A stretch of 64,000 bases of DNA, taken from contig NZ_JABBND010000001.1 of NCBI RefSeq assembly GCF_012933465.1, forward strand, positions 496,001 through 560,000, in the 5' to 3' direction. This DNA is from Actinomycetospora sp. TBRC 11914. Lineage in GTDB: Bacteria; Actinomycetota; Actinomycetes; Mycobacteriales; Pseudonocardiaceae. A program made the translations under genes and the position numbers. Below, in pieces: positions 16,104 to 24,491 of the stretch; the stretch's first letter is position 1; each line of letters starts with the position of its first letter. The notes under the pieces are model-generated. The model was given only the letters and a program-made list of their open reading frames with translations. It was not told where the DNA came from and did no database searches.

Positions 16104-16805
16104 TCAGCTCAACAGCTGCTCGAAGAACGCGCCGATGCGGTGCTCGCGGTCCACGAGGTGCACCTCGAGGATCCAGTGGCAGCGGCGCCCCGCCGCGTCG
16201 ACGGCGCGGTGCATCGGGGTGTGGTTGCCGGGCGTGATGTAGCTGTGCAGGCGCTCGGCGTCGATGAGCTCGTGCGGGAACTCGCCCACGAGGTGACCGC
16301 TGTGCGGGCCACCGAACTCCCACCCCGCCTCGCGGGCCAGGTCGCACACGTGCGCGTAGAGCTGTTCGCCGGTGACGTCGGGGTGCGCGTCGAAGTACGA
16401 ACGGCCCGCATCCCACACCCGGGGTAGGTCGGCGGCAATGCGGTGCTTGCGCGGGTCGTCACCGAGAACGAAGGTCCGCCCGACGTCGGCCTCCCACGCC
16501 GCGAACACCGGCCCGAGGTCGACGAACACGATGTCGTCCTCGTCGATGCGCCGGTCCGGCGGGTTCTCCGCATAGGGCTGCAGCGTGTTCTCCCCGGAGC
16601 GCACGACGCGCTTGTGCCAGTGGCGCGAGGTCCCGAACAGCTCCGCCCCGAGGTCGCGCACCGCCCGGCTGACCTCGGACTCCCACCGGCCGGGCGCGAT
16701 GAGCCCCCGCCGGTCGACCTCGGCGAAGAGCTCCGCCGCGTGCCCCTCGGCCTCCACGAGGCTCCGGGTGCGCTCGTCCTCGTCCAGCGTGCCGGTCGCG
16801 TCCAC
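16104..16805 (-). CDS. M24-family metallopeptidase
   Basis: Protein of 233 residues with the pita-bread fold of Xaa-Pro aminopeptidase/methionine aminopeptidase relatives, shortened to the catalytic domain. Metal ligands are suggested by FVDLGPVFAAWEADVGRTF (two Asp), HSGHLVGEFPHE (His) and WILEVHLVD plus the terminal Glu-containing helix. It probably acts on N-terminal Xaa-Pro bonds or is a creatinase-like hydrolase in the cytoplasm. The start is GTG 16805. It is divergent from the S9 peptidase at 16929, so both may belong to peptide turnover. Confidence 0.88.
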   Translation of the reverse strand: MDATGTLDEDERTRSLVEAEGHAAELFAEVDRRGLIAPGRWESEVSRAVRDLGAELFGTSRHWHKRVVRSGENTLQPYAENPPDRRIDEDDIVFVDLGPVFAAWEADVGRTFVLGDDPRKHRIAADLPRVWDAGRSYFDAHPDVTGEQLYAHVCDLAREAGWEFGGPHSGHLVGEFPHELIDAERLHSYITPGNHTPMHRAVDAAGRRCHWILEVHLVDREHRIGAFFEQLLS

Positions 16806-16928
16806 CTCCCGATCCTCGCCCCGCCCGGCCCCGCGACGGAAGGGCCGGGCACCGCGGGCGACGGTGATCGGCGGGAGCACCGGGATTCCGGCAGCGGTGT
16901 GCCACTGCGGGCACTACGGTCGCCGACC

Positions 16929-18944
16929 GTGCAGCCCGCCGACATCGGACGTCTGGTCACGCCGAGCGATCCGCGGGTCTCGCCCGACGGTGCCCACATC
17001 GCCGTCGTCGTCACCCGCGTCGACCTCGAGGCCGACCGGTACCGCAGCGGGCTCTGGCTCGCGGCCGCCGACGCGTCCTCGCCGCCCCGTCCGCTCACCG
17101 CGGGCGAGGACGCCGACGCGAACCCGGCGTGGTCCCCGGACGGCACCCGGCTCGCGTTCACCCGCTCCACCCCCGGGAAGCACCGGCTGCTGGTGATGCC
17201 GGTCGGCGGGCCCGGCGAGCCGGTGGTCCTCGCCGAGCGCCCGGAGCCGATCGCCGGTCTCGCCTGGTCCCCCGACAGCACCCGCCTGGCCTTCGTCTCC
17301 CGCGAGCCGCGGCCCGCCGCCGGGCCGGTCACGGTGCCCGAGGCGGGCCCGGCCGAGCACCCCGTCTCGAAGCCGCCCCGCCGCATCGACCGCCTGTTCC
17401 CGAAGCTCGACGGCGAGGGCTGGATCGTCGACCGGCCGCGGGCGCTGTTCCTCGTCGGCACCGACACCCCGGCCCCGCCCCGCCTGCTCGTCGCGCACCG
17501 CTACGACGTCGGCACGCCCGCCTGGTCACCGGACGGCCGCTCGCTCGCCGTGTGCACGGTGCCCGACCTCCCCGACGCCGACCTCACGATGGTCGAGGCC
17601 CTGCACCTCGTCGACGTCGAGGGCGAGCACGCCGGCGCGCTGCGCCGGCTCACCGGGGAGACGACGACGTCGTTCTCACATCCGTCGTTCTCCCCCGACG
17701 GCACCCGGCTCGCGGTGCTCGCCGAGGACACGGCGATCGTGCCCTCCTTCGGCCGCGTCGCGGTCGTCCCGGCGGCGGGCGGCGACCCGACGGTGCTCAC
17801 CGGCGACCTCGACCGGCAGGCGGCCCCGTTCGTCGGGGTCCGGCCGCCGATCTGGCGCGGTGACGACGAGCTGGTGTTCGCCGTCGAGGAGCACGGCACG
17901 CAGCCGCTGTGCCAGGTGCGCACCGACGGCACCGCCGTCCCCGGGCCGGTGCTCGGCGGGACCCGCGCGATCACCGGGTACGACGAGGCCGGCGGCACGC
18001 TCGCGGTGGTCACCACGTCGCCGACCGAGCGCCCCGAGCTCGCCGCGGTGCGCGGCGGCGTCGAGACGCGGCTGACGTCGTTCTCCGCGGCCTTCCACCG
18101 TGACCTGCCGGCGGAGGCGCCCGAGCACCTCCGCGTGTCGTCTCCGGGCGGCGGGGAGATCGACGCCTGGCTGCTGCGCCCGCGCACCCCCGCCGGGGAC
18201 CGCGCGCCGGTGCTGCTCTCGGTCCACGGCGGCCCCATGACCCAGTACCCGACGGCGTGGTTCGACGAGTTCGCGCTGTGGGCGGCGGCGGGCTACGCGG
18301 TCGTCTGGTGCAACCCGCACGGGTCCACGGGCGACACCGAGGCCTTCCTGCGGTCGATCCGGCCGCCGGAGTCCGACGAGGCCGCCGGCACCGGCTGGGG
18401 CGGGGTCGACGCCGACGACGTGCTCGCCGCCCTCGACGCCGCGCTGGCCCACGACCCGTCGCTCGACCCCGAGCGCGTCGGCGTCCTCGGCGGGTCCTAC
18501 GGCGGGTTCATGACGACGTGGCTGGTCTCGCACACCGACCGCTTCGCCGCTGCCTGCAGCGAGCGGGCCGCCAACAACCTGCTCTCGCTGGAGTGGGGTG
18601 GCTCGGACGCGGCCGGCTTCTTCCGGTTCGAGTTCGGCGGCGTCACCCACCTCGACCGGCCCGACGTCTACACGCGCCTCTCGCCGGTCACCTACGCCGC
18701 GGACATCCACACGCCGATGCTGCTGCTGCACTCCGACGACGACCTGCGCTGCCCGCCCGAGCAGGCCGACCAGCTCTACCTCGCGCTGCGCCTGCTGGGC
18801 CGGGACGTGGAGTACTGGCGCTTCCCCGACGAGGGCCACGAGCTCTCCCGCGCCGGCTCGCCGCGCCACCGGGTGCAGCGCGCGGAGATCGTCCTCGACT
18901 TCTTCGCCCGCCACCTCGGCGGCGCCCCGCCCGCGGCCGGCTGA
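16929..18944 (+). CDS. S9-family prolyl oligopeptidase-like peptidase
   Basis: Protein of 671 residues. An N-terminal beta-propeller (residues 1-400) with WSPDGTRLAF-type Tol/WD repeats is followed by an alpha/beta-hydrolase domain. The catalytic Ser is in GGSYGGFMT, Asp in LHSDDDLRCP and His in DEGHELS. No signal peptide, so cytoplasmic. The propeller filters small unstructured peptides, and the family includes acylaminoacyl and dipeptidyl peptidases. The start is GTG 16929, and QPADIGRLVTPSDPRVSPDG is a normal family N-terminus. Confidence 0.93.
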   Translation: MQPADIGRLVTPSDPRVSPDGAHIAVVVTRVDLEADRYRSGLWLAAADASSPPRPLTAGEDADANPAWSPDGTRLAFTRSTPGKHRLLVMPVGGPGEPVVLAERPEPIAGLAWSPDSTRLAFVSREPRPAAGPVTVPEAGPAEHPVSKPPRRIDRLFPKLDGEGWIVDRPRALFLVGTDTPAPPRLLVAHRYDVGTPAWSPDGRSLAVCTVPDLPDADLTMVEALHLVDVEGEHAGALRRLTGETTTSFSHPSFSPDGTRLAVLAEDTAIVPSFGRVAVVPAAGGDPTVLTGDLDRQAAPFVGVRPPIWRGDDELVFAVEEHGTQPLCQVRTDGTAVPGPVLGGTRAITGYDEAGGTLAVVTTSPTERPELAAVRGGVETRLTSFSAAFHRDLPAEAPEHLRVSSPGGGEIDAWLLRPRTPAGDRAPVLLSVHGGPMTQYPTAWFDEFALWAAAGYAVVWCNPHGSTGDTEAFLRSIRPPESDEAAGTGWGGVDADDVLAALDAALAHDPSLDPERVGVLGGSYGGFMTTWLVSHTDRFAAACSERAANNLLSLEWGGSDAAGFFRFEFGGVTHLDRPDVYTRLSPVTYAADIHTPMLLLHSDDDLRCPPEQADQLYLALRLLGRDVEYWRFPDEGHELSRAGSPRHRVQRAEIVLDFFARHLGGAPPAAG

Positions 18945-18968
18945 CCGGCCGCGGGGGGACGTCCGCGG

Positions 18969-20516
18969 TCACGCGTCGCTGCGCTGGGCCGTCTGCTCGG
19001 GGGCCGCCTGCTCGGGGGCCGCCTGCGCGGGCGCCTCCTCCTCCGGGGTCACCGCGCCCGCCTCGACCGCGGCCTCGACCGCCCCCTCCTTGCGCGGGAA
19101 GTTCGGCAGCCAGTGGTTGAAGACCAGGTTCAGCACGAACACGATGATCACCGTCGACGTGATCGACGATCCGAAGATCACCTGGAAGTCGGTCGGGAAG
19201 TGCTGGTAGAAGTCCGGCTGGATCGTCGGGATCAGGCCGAACGAGAACGACACCGCGATGATCAGCAGGTTGTGGTTGTTCGGACCGCCGAAGCTCACCT
19301 TGTGCAGCGTCTGGATGCCGACGGCGGTGACCATCGCGAACATGACCGTCGCCGCACCGCCGACGACGGGCCCGGGCAGCGCGGCGACGACGGCGCCCAC
19401 CTTGGGCACCAGCCCCAGGACCACCAGGCCGATGCCGCACACCGTGACCACCCACCGGCTCTTGATGTTCGTCATGCTGACGAGCCCGACGTTCTCGGCG
19501 TAGGCGGTGTCGGGGAACGAGTTCATGAACCCGGCGAGGAACGCCGAGAGGCCGTCGACGGCGAGGCCCCGGGCGAGGTCGTTGGGCGAGAGCTCCTTCC
19601 CGGTCAGCTCACCGACGGCGAGCATGTCCGCGGTGGACTCGACGTAGGTCACGAGCATGACGATGCACATCGAGATGATCGCCGCGGCCGCGAACTTCGG
19701 GGGCCCGAAGTGGAACGGCTCCGCGATCCCGAACCACCCGCTGGAGGCGACGTCGGAGAAGTCGACCAGCCCCATCGGGATGGCGATGACCGTGCCGAGC
19801 ACGATCGCGATCAGCACCGAGGTCTGCCCGAGGAAGCCGCGGAAGAACCGGGCGAACAGCACGATCATCAGGACGACGACGCCGGCGAGCACGATGTGCG
19901 AGACCTGCCCGGAGTCCGGGTTGACCATCTCGGCGACCTTGCCGTCGGAGTCCAGGAACGGCTGGCCCTGCGCGTTGAGCTCGGGGATCTTCGCGGTGAA
20001 CGTCGAGGTCTTGTCGCCCGCGATGAGCCCGACGTTGGCGCCGATGAGCGAGAGCCCGATCATCGCGATGACCGTGCCGGTGACCAGCGGCGGGAAGTAC
20101 CTGATGACCATCGAGAACGGTTTCGCGATGATCACCCCGAAGATCCCGGCGATGATCATGGCGCCGTACACGTAGGGCAGGCCATCGCGCCCGCCGTACG
20201 AGGTGGCGATGATGATCATCGGGTTCAGGACGGTGAAGGTGGCCCCCGCGACGACGGGGAGCTTCACGCCGAGGATCTTGCCGATCCCGGCCGACTGGAT
20301 GATCGACGCGATCCCGCACACCAGCAGGTCGGCGCTGACCAGGATCGCGATGTCGGACTCGTCGAGGCCCACCGCGGGCCCGACGATGAGCGGGACGGCG
20401 ATCGCCCCGGCGTACATGATGAAGAGGTGCTGGAGGCCCAGCACCACGAGCCTGGGCAGCGGCAGGACCTCGTCCACGGGGTGGACGGCGTCCTTGGCGG
20501 GCGCGTGCGACGTCAC
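18969..20516 (-). CDS. NCS2 uracil/xanthine permease
   Basis: Protein of 515 residues with about 14 membrane segments. Family signatures are QHLFIMYAGAIAVPLIVG (N-terminal helix 1), GVKLPVVAGATFTVLNP, and the NCS2 motif AENVGLVSMTNIKSR, which is of the xanthine/urate (PbuX/XanP) kind more than the uracil kind. It would import a purine with protons. An Ala/Glu/Gln-rich tail follows the last helix, with tandem QAAPEQ repeats. The start is GTG 20516 behind GGAG. No purine-degradation genes are adjacent in the window. Confidence 0.92.
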   Translation of the reverse strand: MTSHAPAKDAVHPVDEVLPLPRLVVLGLQHLFIMYAGAIAVPLIVGPAVGLDESDIAILVSADLLVCGIASIIQSAGIGKILGVKLPVVAGATFTVLNPMIIIATSYGGRDGLPYVYGAMIIAGIFGVIIAKPFSMVIRYFPPLVTGTVIAMIGLSLIGANVGLIAGDKTSTFTAKIPELNAQGQPFLDSDGKVAEMVNPDSGQVSHIVLAGVVVLMIVLFARFFRGFLGQTSVLIAIVLGTVIAIPMGLVDFSDVASSGWFGIAEPFHFGPPKFAAAAIISMCIVMLVTYVESTADMLAVGELTGKELSPNDLARGLAVDGLSAFLAGFMNSFPDTAYAENVGLVSMTNIKSRWVVTVCGIGLVVLGLVPKVGAVVAALPGPVVGGAATVMFAMVTAVGIQTLHKVSFGGPNNHNLLIIAVSFSFGLIPTIQPDFYQHFPTDFQVIFGSSITSTVIIVFVLNLVFNHWLPNFPRKEGAVEAAVEAGAVTPEEEAPAQAAPEQAAPEQTAQRSDA

Positions 20517-20657
20517 GGCGACCTCCGGGGGTGGGCGTCCCCGGAACACGTCCGGGTTCAGACCCGCACCACGATGAACGCGCTCCGTGACACCGCCCGC
20601 AACCCCGCGTGACGGGGCTGTGTCGCGACGGGACGAACCGGACCTTTCACCCGCGGC

Positions 20658-21413
20658 TCAGGCGGCGACGGTCACCGGCTGGTCCACGGTCCGGGCGAGC
20701 GCCTCGCCGACGGCCCGCTGGGTGGCCGCCGACGTCAGCTGCGCGATGTGCCCGCAGGGGACCACGACGTTGTGGGCGTACGGGTCGTGGCTCGACCGCC
20801 ACGGCACCGCGCCGTCCGACCGGCAGTAGATGCTGGTGAAGGGGATGTCCTGCGGCCACGGCGCCCGCAGCGACTCCCGGAACCGCGCGCAGCAGCGCCC
20901 GACCAGGCAGCCCAGCCCGTAGAGCCCGGGCACCCCGGCCGTGCCGGCGGCCGCGAGGCCCCAGACGATCGCTGACATGTGCGGCGTCATGCCCCAGAGG
21001 TCGAACGGGGTGCCGACCGTGACCAGGTGCGACACGGCGTCGGGCGCCTCGACGCCGACGGCGCGGGCGAACTGCCCGCCACGGCTGTGCCCGACCAGCC
21101 GGACCGGGCGGCCGGCGTCGTCGGCGAGCTCGCGAACCCGCCGCACGAGCGAGGTGACGGTGCGCCGGGCGCACCCCATCCCGGCGCCGAGCGTGTACGG
21201 CGTGACGTCATAGCCGAGCCGGGTGAGCCAGAGGCTCATCGGCTCCAGGCAGGGACGCGTCTCGCTGAGGCCACCGAGGAGGACGACGGGTCCGTCGCCG
21301 GGGTGCTCGACCGCCTCGGCCTCACCGACGGAGCGGTGCCGCAGCCCGGTCAGCCCGATCGTGGCCCGGCCGGCCTGTTCGAGGCCGAGGCCCACCACCT
21401 GGTTCCACCACAT
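20658..21413 (-). CDS. lipase/esterase-like alpha/beta hydrolase
   Basis: Protein of 251 residues with an alpha/beta-hydrolase core. There is an oxyanion-loop segment VVLLGGLSETRPCLEPM, the nucleophile elbow VGHSRGGQFARAV, and late catalytic candidates in RSDGAVPW (Asp) and CGHIAQL (His). It resembles triacylglycerol lipase/esterase proteins of actinobacteria. No clear secretion signal is seen, although the N-terminus is mildly hydrophobic. The start is ATG 21413 with GGAGGGG 7 nt upstream. It is divergent from the membrane-protein pair at 21580. Substrate not deducible. Confidence 0.85.
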   Translation of the reverse strand: MWWNQVVGLGLEQAGRATIGLTGLRHRSVGEAEAVEHPGDGPVVLLGGLSETRPCLEPMSLWLTRLGYDVTPYTLGAGMGCARRTVTSLVRRVRELADDAGRPVRLVGHSRGGQFARAVGVEAPDAVSHLVTVGTPFDLWGMTPHMSAIVWGLAAAGTAGVPGLYGLGCLVGRCCARFRESLRAPWPQDIPFTSIYCRSDGAVPWRSSHDPYAHNVVVPCGHIAQLTSAATQRAVGEALARTVDQPVTVAA

Positions 21414-21579
21414 CGTGACCCCTCCCCGAGGGAGCCGACGGCGTCGTCGCCGTACGAACGGTCGGTTACCCACTGGTCACCGAGCAGGAAACCGGCGGCG
21501 GGCCGTCGTCACGCCGCTGCTAGGTTCGCGCGGTCCCACCCCGTGACGGACATCGCGGAGCCCCGATGAGCAGCGCCGG

Positions 21580-22152
21580 ATGAGCACCGACAGCGAGACC
21601 CGGGTCGAGGACGGCCCGGACGAGACCGAGGACCTGCAGCGGCGACTGGAGCGCACGACCCGTGGTCGGGTGCTGATCAGTGTGGTCATCGTCGTGCTGC
21701 TCGGCACGGTGCTGGTCGTCAACATGCCGGACTCGATCACCAAGCGGGCGCTCCTGCACGCCGCGTCGCCCGTCGCGAACGTCCTCGGGCTCGACCAGGG
21801 CTGGGCGGTCTACGCGCCCTCGCCGCGCAAGGAGAGCACCTACCTGGAGGCGCGGGTCCTCGAGCGCGACGGCACCACGACGACCTATCCGGTCCCCATG
21901 CAGCACGGCCTCGCCGAGTACTGGGACTACCGGTGGCAGCGGTACGCGGACACGCTGCTCAACGGTCCCGACAACAAGCCACGCTGGGCGCCCTACGCGC
22001 GGTGGGTCGCCGACCAGGACCGCGCCGCGGGCCACTCCCCCACCGTCGTGACGCTCGTGAACATCTCGTCGGTCAGCCAGCCGCCGGACGCGCCGACCCC
22101 GAGGACCCCGTGGAGCGAGCACCCGTTCTTCTCGATCGGGGTCGGCTCGTGA
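21580..22152 (+). CDS. membrane-anchored partner of HTTM protein
   Basis: Protein of 190 residues with an acidic cytoplasmic N-terminus (about 30 residues), one membrane helix (VLISVVIVVLLGTVLVVNM) and an extracytoplasmic domain containing GLDQGWAVYAPSPRKESTYL and EYWDYRWQRYADTLLNG. The WxVYAPxP pattern and the translational coupling to the HTTM gene (GTGA overlap at 22149-22152) match the DUF5819-like companions often found with actinobacterial HTTM proteins; the family name is tentative. It probably forms a complex with the next gene product. The start is ATG 21580. Confidence 0.75.
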   Translation: MSTDSETRVEDGPDETEDLQRRLERTTRGRVLISVVIVVLLGTVLVVNMPDSITKRALLHAASPVANVLGLDQGWAVYAPSPRKESTYLEARVLERDGTTTTYPVPMQHGLAEYWDYRWQRYADTLLNGPDNKPRWAPYARWVADQDRAAGHSPTVVTLVNISSVSQPPDAPTPRTPWSEHPFFSIGVGS

Positions 22153-23141
22153 GCGCGGGCGCGCTCGTGCGCGGGGCCGGCGAGCGGGTGTGGGGCGCGT
22201 GGGAGCGCTTCTTCTTCACCCCGGAGTCGACCGCGCCCCTCGCGGTCTTCCGGATCGCGTACGGCATCGTGATCACGCTCTGGACGCTGACCCAACTGCC
22301 GCACCTGTTCGTCTTCTACGGACCGGACGGGGTCCTCCCGACCCCGCCGGCGGTCAGCGCCGGGCAGTGGGGCGTGCTGACGATGGTGAACTCGGTCCCC
22401 GTCCTCGCCGTGGTCTGGCTGGCCACGTTGCTGTCCGGCCTCGCGCTCCTGGTCGGGACCTCGCCGCGGATCGCGGCGATCGTGCTGCTCGTGGGCATGG
22501 TCGCCCTGACCCGCCGCGACCCCTACGTGCTGAACTCCGGCGACATCCTGCTGCGGGTGCTCGCGGTCTACCTGGTCTTCGCGCCGTCGGCGGAGAGCCT
22601 GTCCTGGGATCGGTGGCGCCGGGACCGCGAGCACTTCTGGGAGTTCCCGCGCCGCGCGCCGTGGGCGATGCGGATGCTGCAGGTGCAACTCTCCGTCATC
22701 TACCTGGCGGCCGTCTGGGCGAAGCTGCAGGGCGACGTCTGGCGCAACGGCACGGCGATCACCTACGCGCTCCGGATGCTGGACCAGCTGCGCCTCCCGA
22801 CGCCGGGCTTCGTCGCCGGCTCGCCCCTGCTGGTCGAGTGGTTCACGTTCGGGACCCTGCTGACGGAGCTCTCGATCGGGCTGTTCGTGTGGAACCGCCG
22901 CGCCCGCTGGTGGGTCCTCGGGGCCGGGTTCCTCATGCACCTGAGCATCGAGCTCTTCATCATGGTCGGCTTCTTCAGCATCGGCATGTGGTGCCTCTAC
23001 CTGGTGTTCCTGCCGCCGGAGGGCACCGATCGGGCGGTGCTGGCGCTGCGCGACCGCCGGCGCGCGCGGCGGGCGGACGACGCCCGTCCTCCCACGGAGC
23101 GAGAGGCGGCGACCCCGGAGCCGTCCGTCACCGAATCGTAA
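22149..23141 (+). CDS. HTTM (gamma-carboxylase-like) membrane protein
   Basis: Protein of 330 residues of the HTTM family, the bacterial relatives of vitamin K-dependent gamma-glutamyl carboxylase. It has several helices, with typical stretches APLAVFRIAYGIVITLWTL, YGPDGVLP, LNSGDILLRVLAVYLVFAPS and VQLSVIYLAAVWAKLQGDVW. Bacterial HTTM proteins have no settled substrate; a carboxylase or oxidoreductase role is only inferred from the fold. It starts at GTG 22149 overlapping the upstream stop. The charged C-terminal tail is cytoplasmic-looking and variable. Confidence 0.88.
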   Translation: MSAGALVRGAGERVWGAWERFFFTPESTAPLAVFRIAYGIVITLWTLTQLPHLFVFYGPDGVLPTPPAVSAGQWGVLTMVNSVPVLAVVWLATLLSGLALLVGTSPRIAAIVLLVGMVALTRRDPYVLNSGDILLRVLAVYLVFAPSAESLSWDRWRRDREHFWEFPRRAPWAMRMLQVQLSVIYLAAVWAKLQGDVWRNGTAITYALRMLDQLRLPTPGFVAGSPLLVEWFTFGTLLTELSIGLFVWNRRARWWVLGAGFLMHLSIELFIMVGFFSIGMWCLYLVFLPPEGTDRAVLALRDRRRARRADDARPPTEREAATPEPSVTES

Positions 23142-23243
23142 GCATCCCGAGCAGCTACTGCGTCGTTGCGACGTAACAGGGACCTCCGTGAAGCCGACAC
23201 GCGGTGTGTCGTGATGTTCGCCCGACCAGGGGACAGGTGTGGA

Positions 23244-23840
23244 ATGAGCCAGAGGCGGCGCAGAACCGTCAAGAGAATGGGGGCCGTCGCGGCAGGAGTG
23301 CTGCTCGCCGGCCTGGTGGCGTCCGGGGTGGCGACCGCCCAGGTACAGACCGCGGCACCGGCTTCGCTGCCGGCGCAGAGCACGGACAGCACGTCGAGCA
23401 CGTCGAGCACGTCGAGCACCGACTCGACCTCGAGCACGTCGTCGACGTCGAGCGCACTCAGCGTCGCGTCCTCGCTGAGCGTGGTGTCCTCGCTGAGCAC
23501 CGACTCGACCTCGAGCACGTCCTCGACCTCGAGCACCTCGTCCGTGCTGAGCGTGATCAGCAGCCTCTCGGTCATCTCCGACCTCTCGACGAGCAGCACG
23601 TCGACGAGCAGCACGTCGACGAGCAGCACCGGCTCCACCAGCGGGATCGAGACCATCTACGCGCCGCCGCAGTACTACGGCGGCAACTACGGGCACCGGT
23701 ACTACGGGCGCTACTGGGACAAGGGCTGCGGCTGCGACCGGTACGCCTCGCCGAACTACGTCCCGCAGACTGTCGTCGCGACCCAGGTGGCCTCGGTGCC
23801 CAAGGGTGGCGTGAACACCGGCGACGGTTCGTTCCAGTGA
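23244..23840 (+). CDS. secreted Ser/Thr-repeat protein beside sortase
   Basis: Protein of 198 residues. A twin-Arg-free signal peptide (RRRRTVKRMGAVAAGVLLAG, with a likely cleavage after VATA) precedes a stretch of about 100 residues made of STSST/TDSTS and LSV(I/V)SSLS repeats. A Tyr/Gly/Cys segment follows (QYYGGNYGHRYYGRYWDKGC). No LPXTG-like sorting motif and no C-terminal hydrophobic tail are seen, so it is not an obvious sortase substrate although the class F sortase gene begins 20 bp later. It is probably a cell-surface or matrix protein. The start is ATG 23244; an upstream in-frame GTG (23211) is less likely. Confidence 0.75.
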   Translation: MSQRRRRTVKRMGAVAAGVLLAGLVASGVATAQVQTAAPASLPAQSTDSTSSTSSTSSTDSTSSTSSTSSALSVASSLSVVSSLSTDSTSSTSSTSSTSSVLSVISSLSVISDLSTSSTSTSSTSTSSTGSTSGIETIYAPPQYYGGNYGHRYYGRYWDKGCGCDRYASPNYVPQTVVATQVASVPKGGVNTGDGSFQ

Positions 23841-23859
23841 CGTTCGTGGGGAGCCGCGC

Positions 23860-24489
23860 ATGACCAGCACCGACGAGACTCCCCCCACCCGGGGGCGGTC
23901 GAAGACCGACTCGGTGACCCTGAAGATCGGGATCGGCCTGGTCGTCGTGCTCGCCCTCATCGGTCTGGTCGTCGCGGGGACCTCGAAGTCCTCGGGCGGC
24001 TCGGACTCCGATGTGCAGACCCTGGCGGCCTCGATCCCGACGTCGGTGAACGTGCCGTCGATCGGGGCGAAGTCGTCGTTGATGGACCTCGGGCAGAACT
24101 CCGACGGCAGCCTCGCGGTGCCGCCGCTGAACAACCCGATGCAGGCCGGCTGGTACGACAAGAGCCCGACGCCGGGCTCGCTCGGCCCGGCCGTGATCCT
24201 CGGTCACGTCAACGGGGACGGGAAGGCCGGCATCTTCTACAAGCTGAAGGACGTCAAGGCGGGCGACCAGGTGATGGTGGCCCGTCAGGACGGGCAGACC
24301 GCGATCTTCACGGTCTCCCACATCGACACCGTCCCGAAGGCCGCCTTCCCGGCGGACCAGGTCTACGGCGACACCCCGGACGCCGAGCTGCGTCTGATCA
24401 CCTGCGGTGGGGTCTTCGACCCGGCCGCGAAGAGCTACGAGGCCAACGTGATCGTCTACGCGAACCTCACCGAGGTCCGGAAGACCTAG
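23860..24489 (+). CDS. class F sortase
   Basis: Protein of 209 residues. An N-terminal signal anchor (IGIGLVVVLALIGLVVAGTS) precedes the sortase beta-barrel. Catalytic His is in VILGHVNGDG, Cys in LRLITCGGVFDP and Arg probably in the C-terminal strand region. Class F sortases are the common single-domain type in actinobacteria, often without an adjacent LPXTG substrate. It is extracytoplasmic and membrane-tethered. It is 19 bp behind the Ser/Thr-repeat protein gene, so the two are probably co-transcribed. Confidence 0.9.
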   Translation: MTSTDETPPTRGRSKTDSVTLKIGIGLVVVLALIGLVVAGTSKSSGGSDSDVQTLAASIPTSVNVPSIGAKSSLMDLGQNSDGSLAVPPLNNPMQAGWYDKSPTPGSLGPAVILGHVNGDGKAGIFYKLKDVKAGDQVMVARQDGQTAIFTVSHIDTVPKAAFPADQVYGDTPDAELRLITCGGVFDPAAKSYEANVIVYANLTEVRKT

Positions 24490-24491
24490 CG

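Noticed and set aside
23244-23840. LPXTG-type sortase substrate
   Set aside because: No LPxTG-like pentapeptide and no C-terminal hydrophobic segment with basic tail is present.
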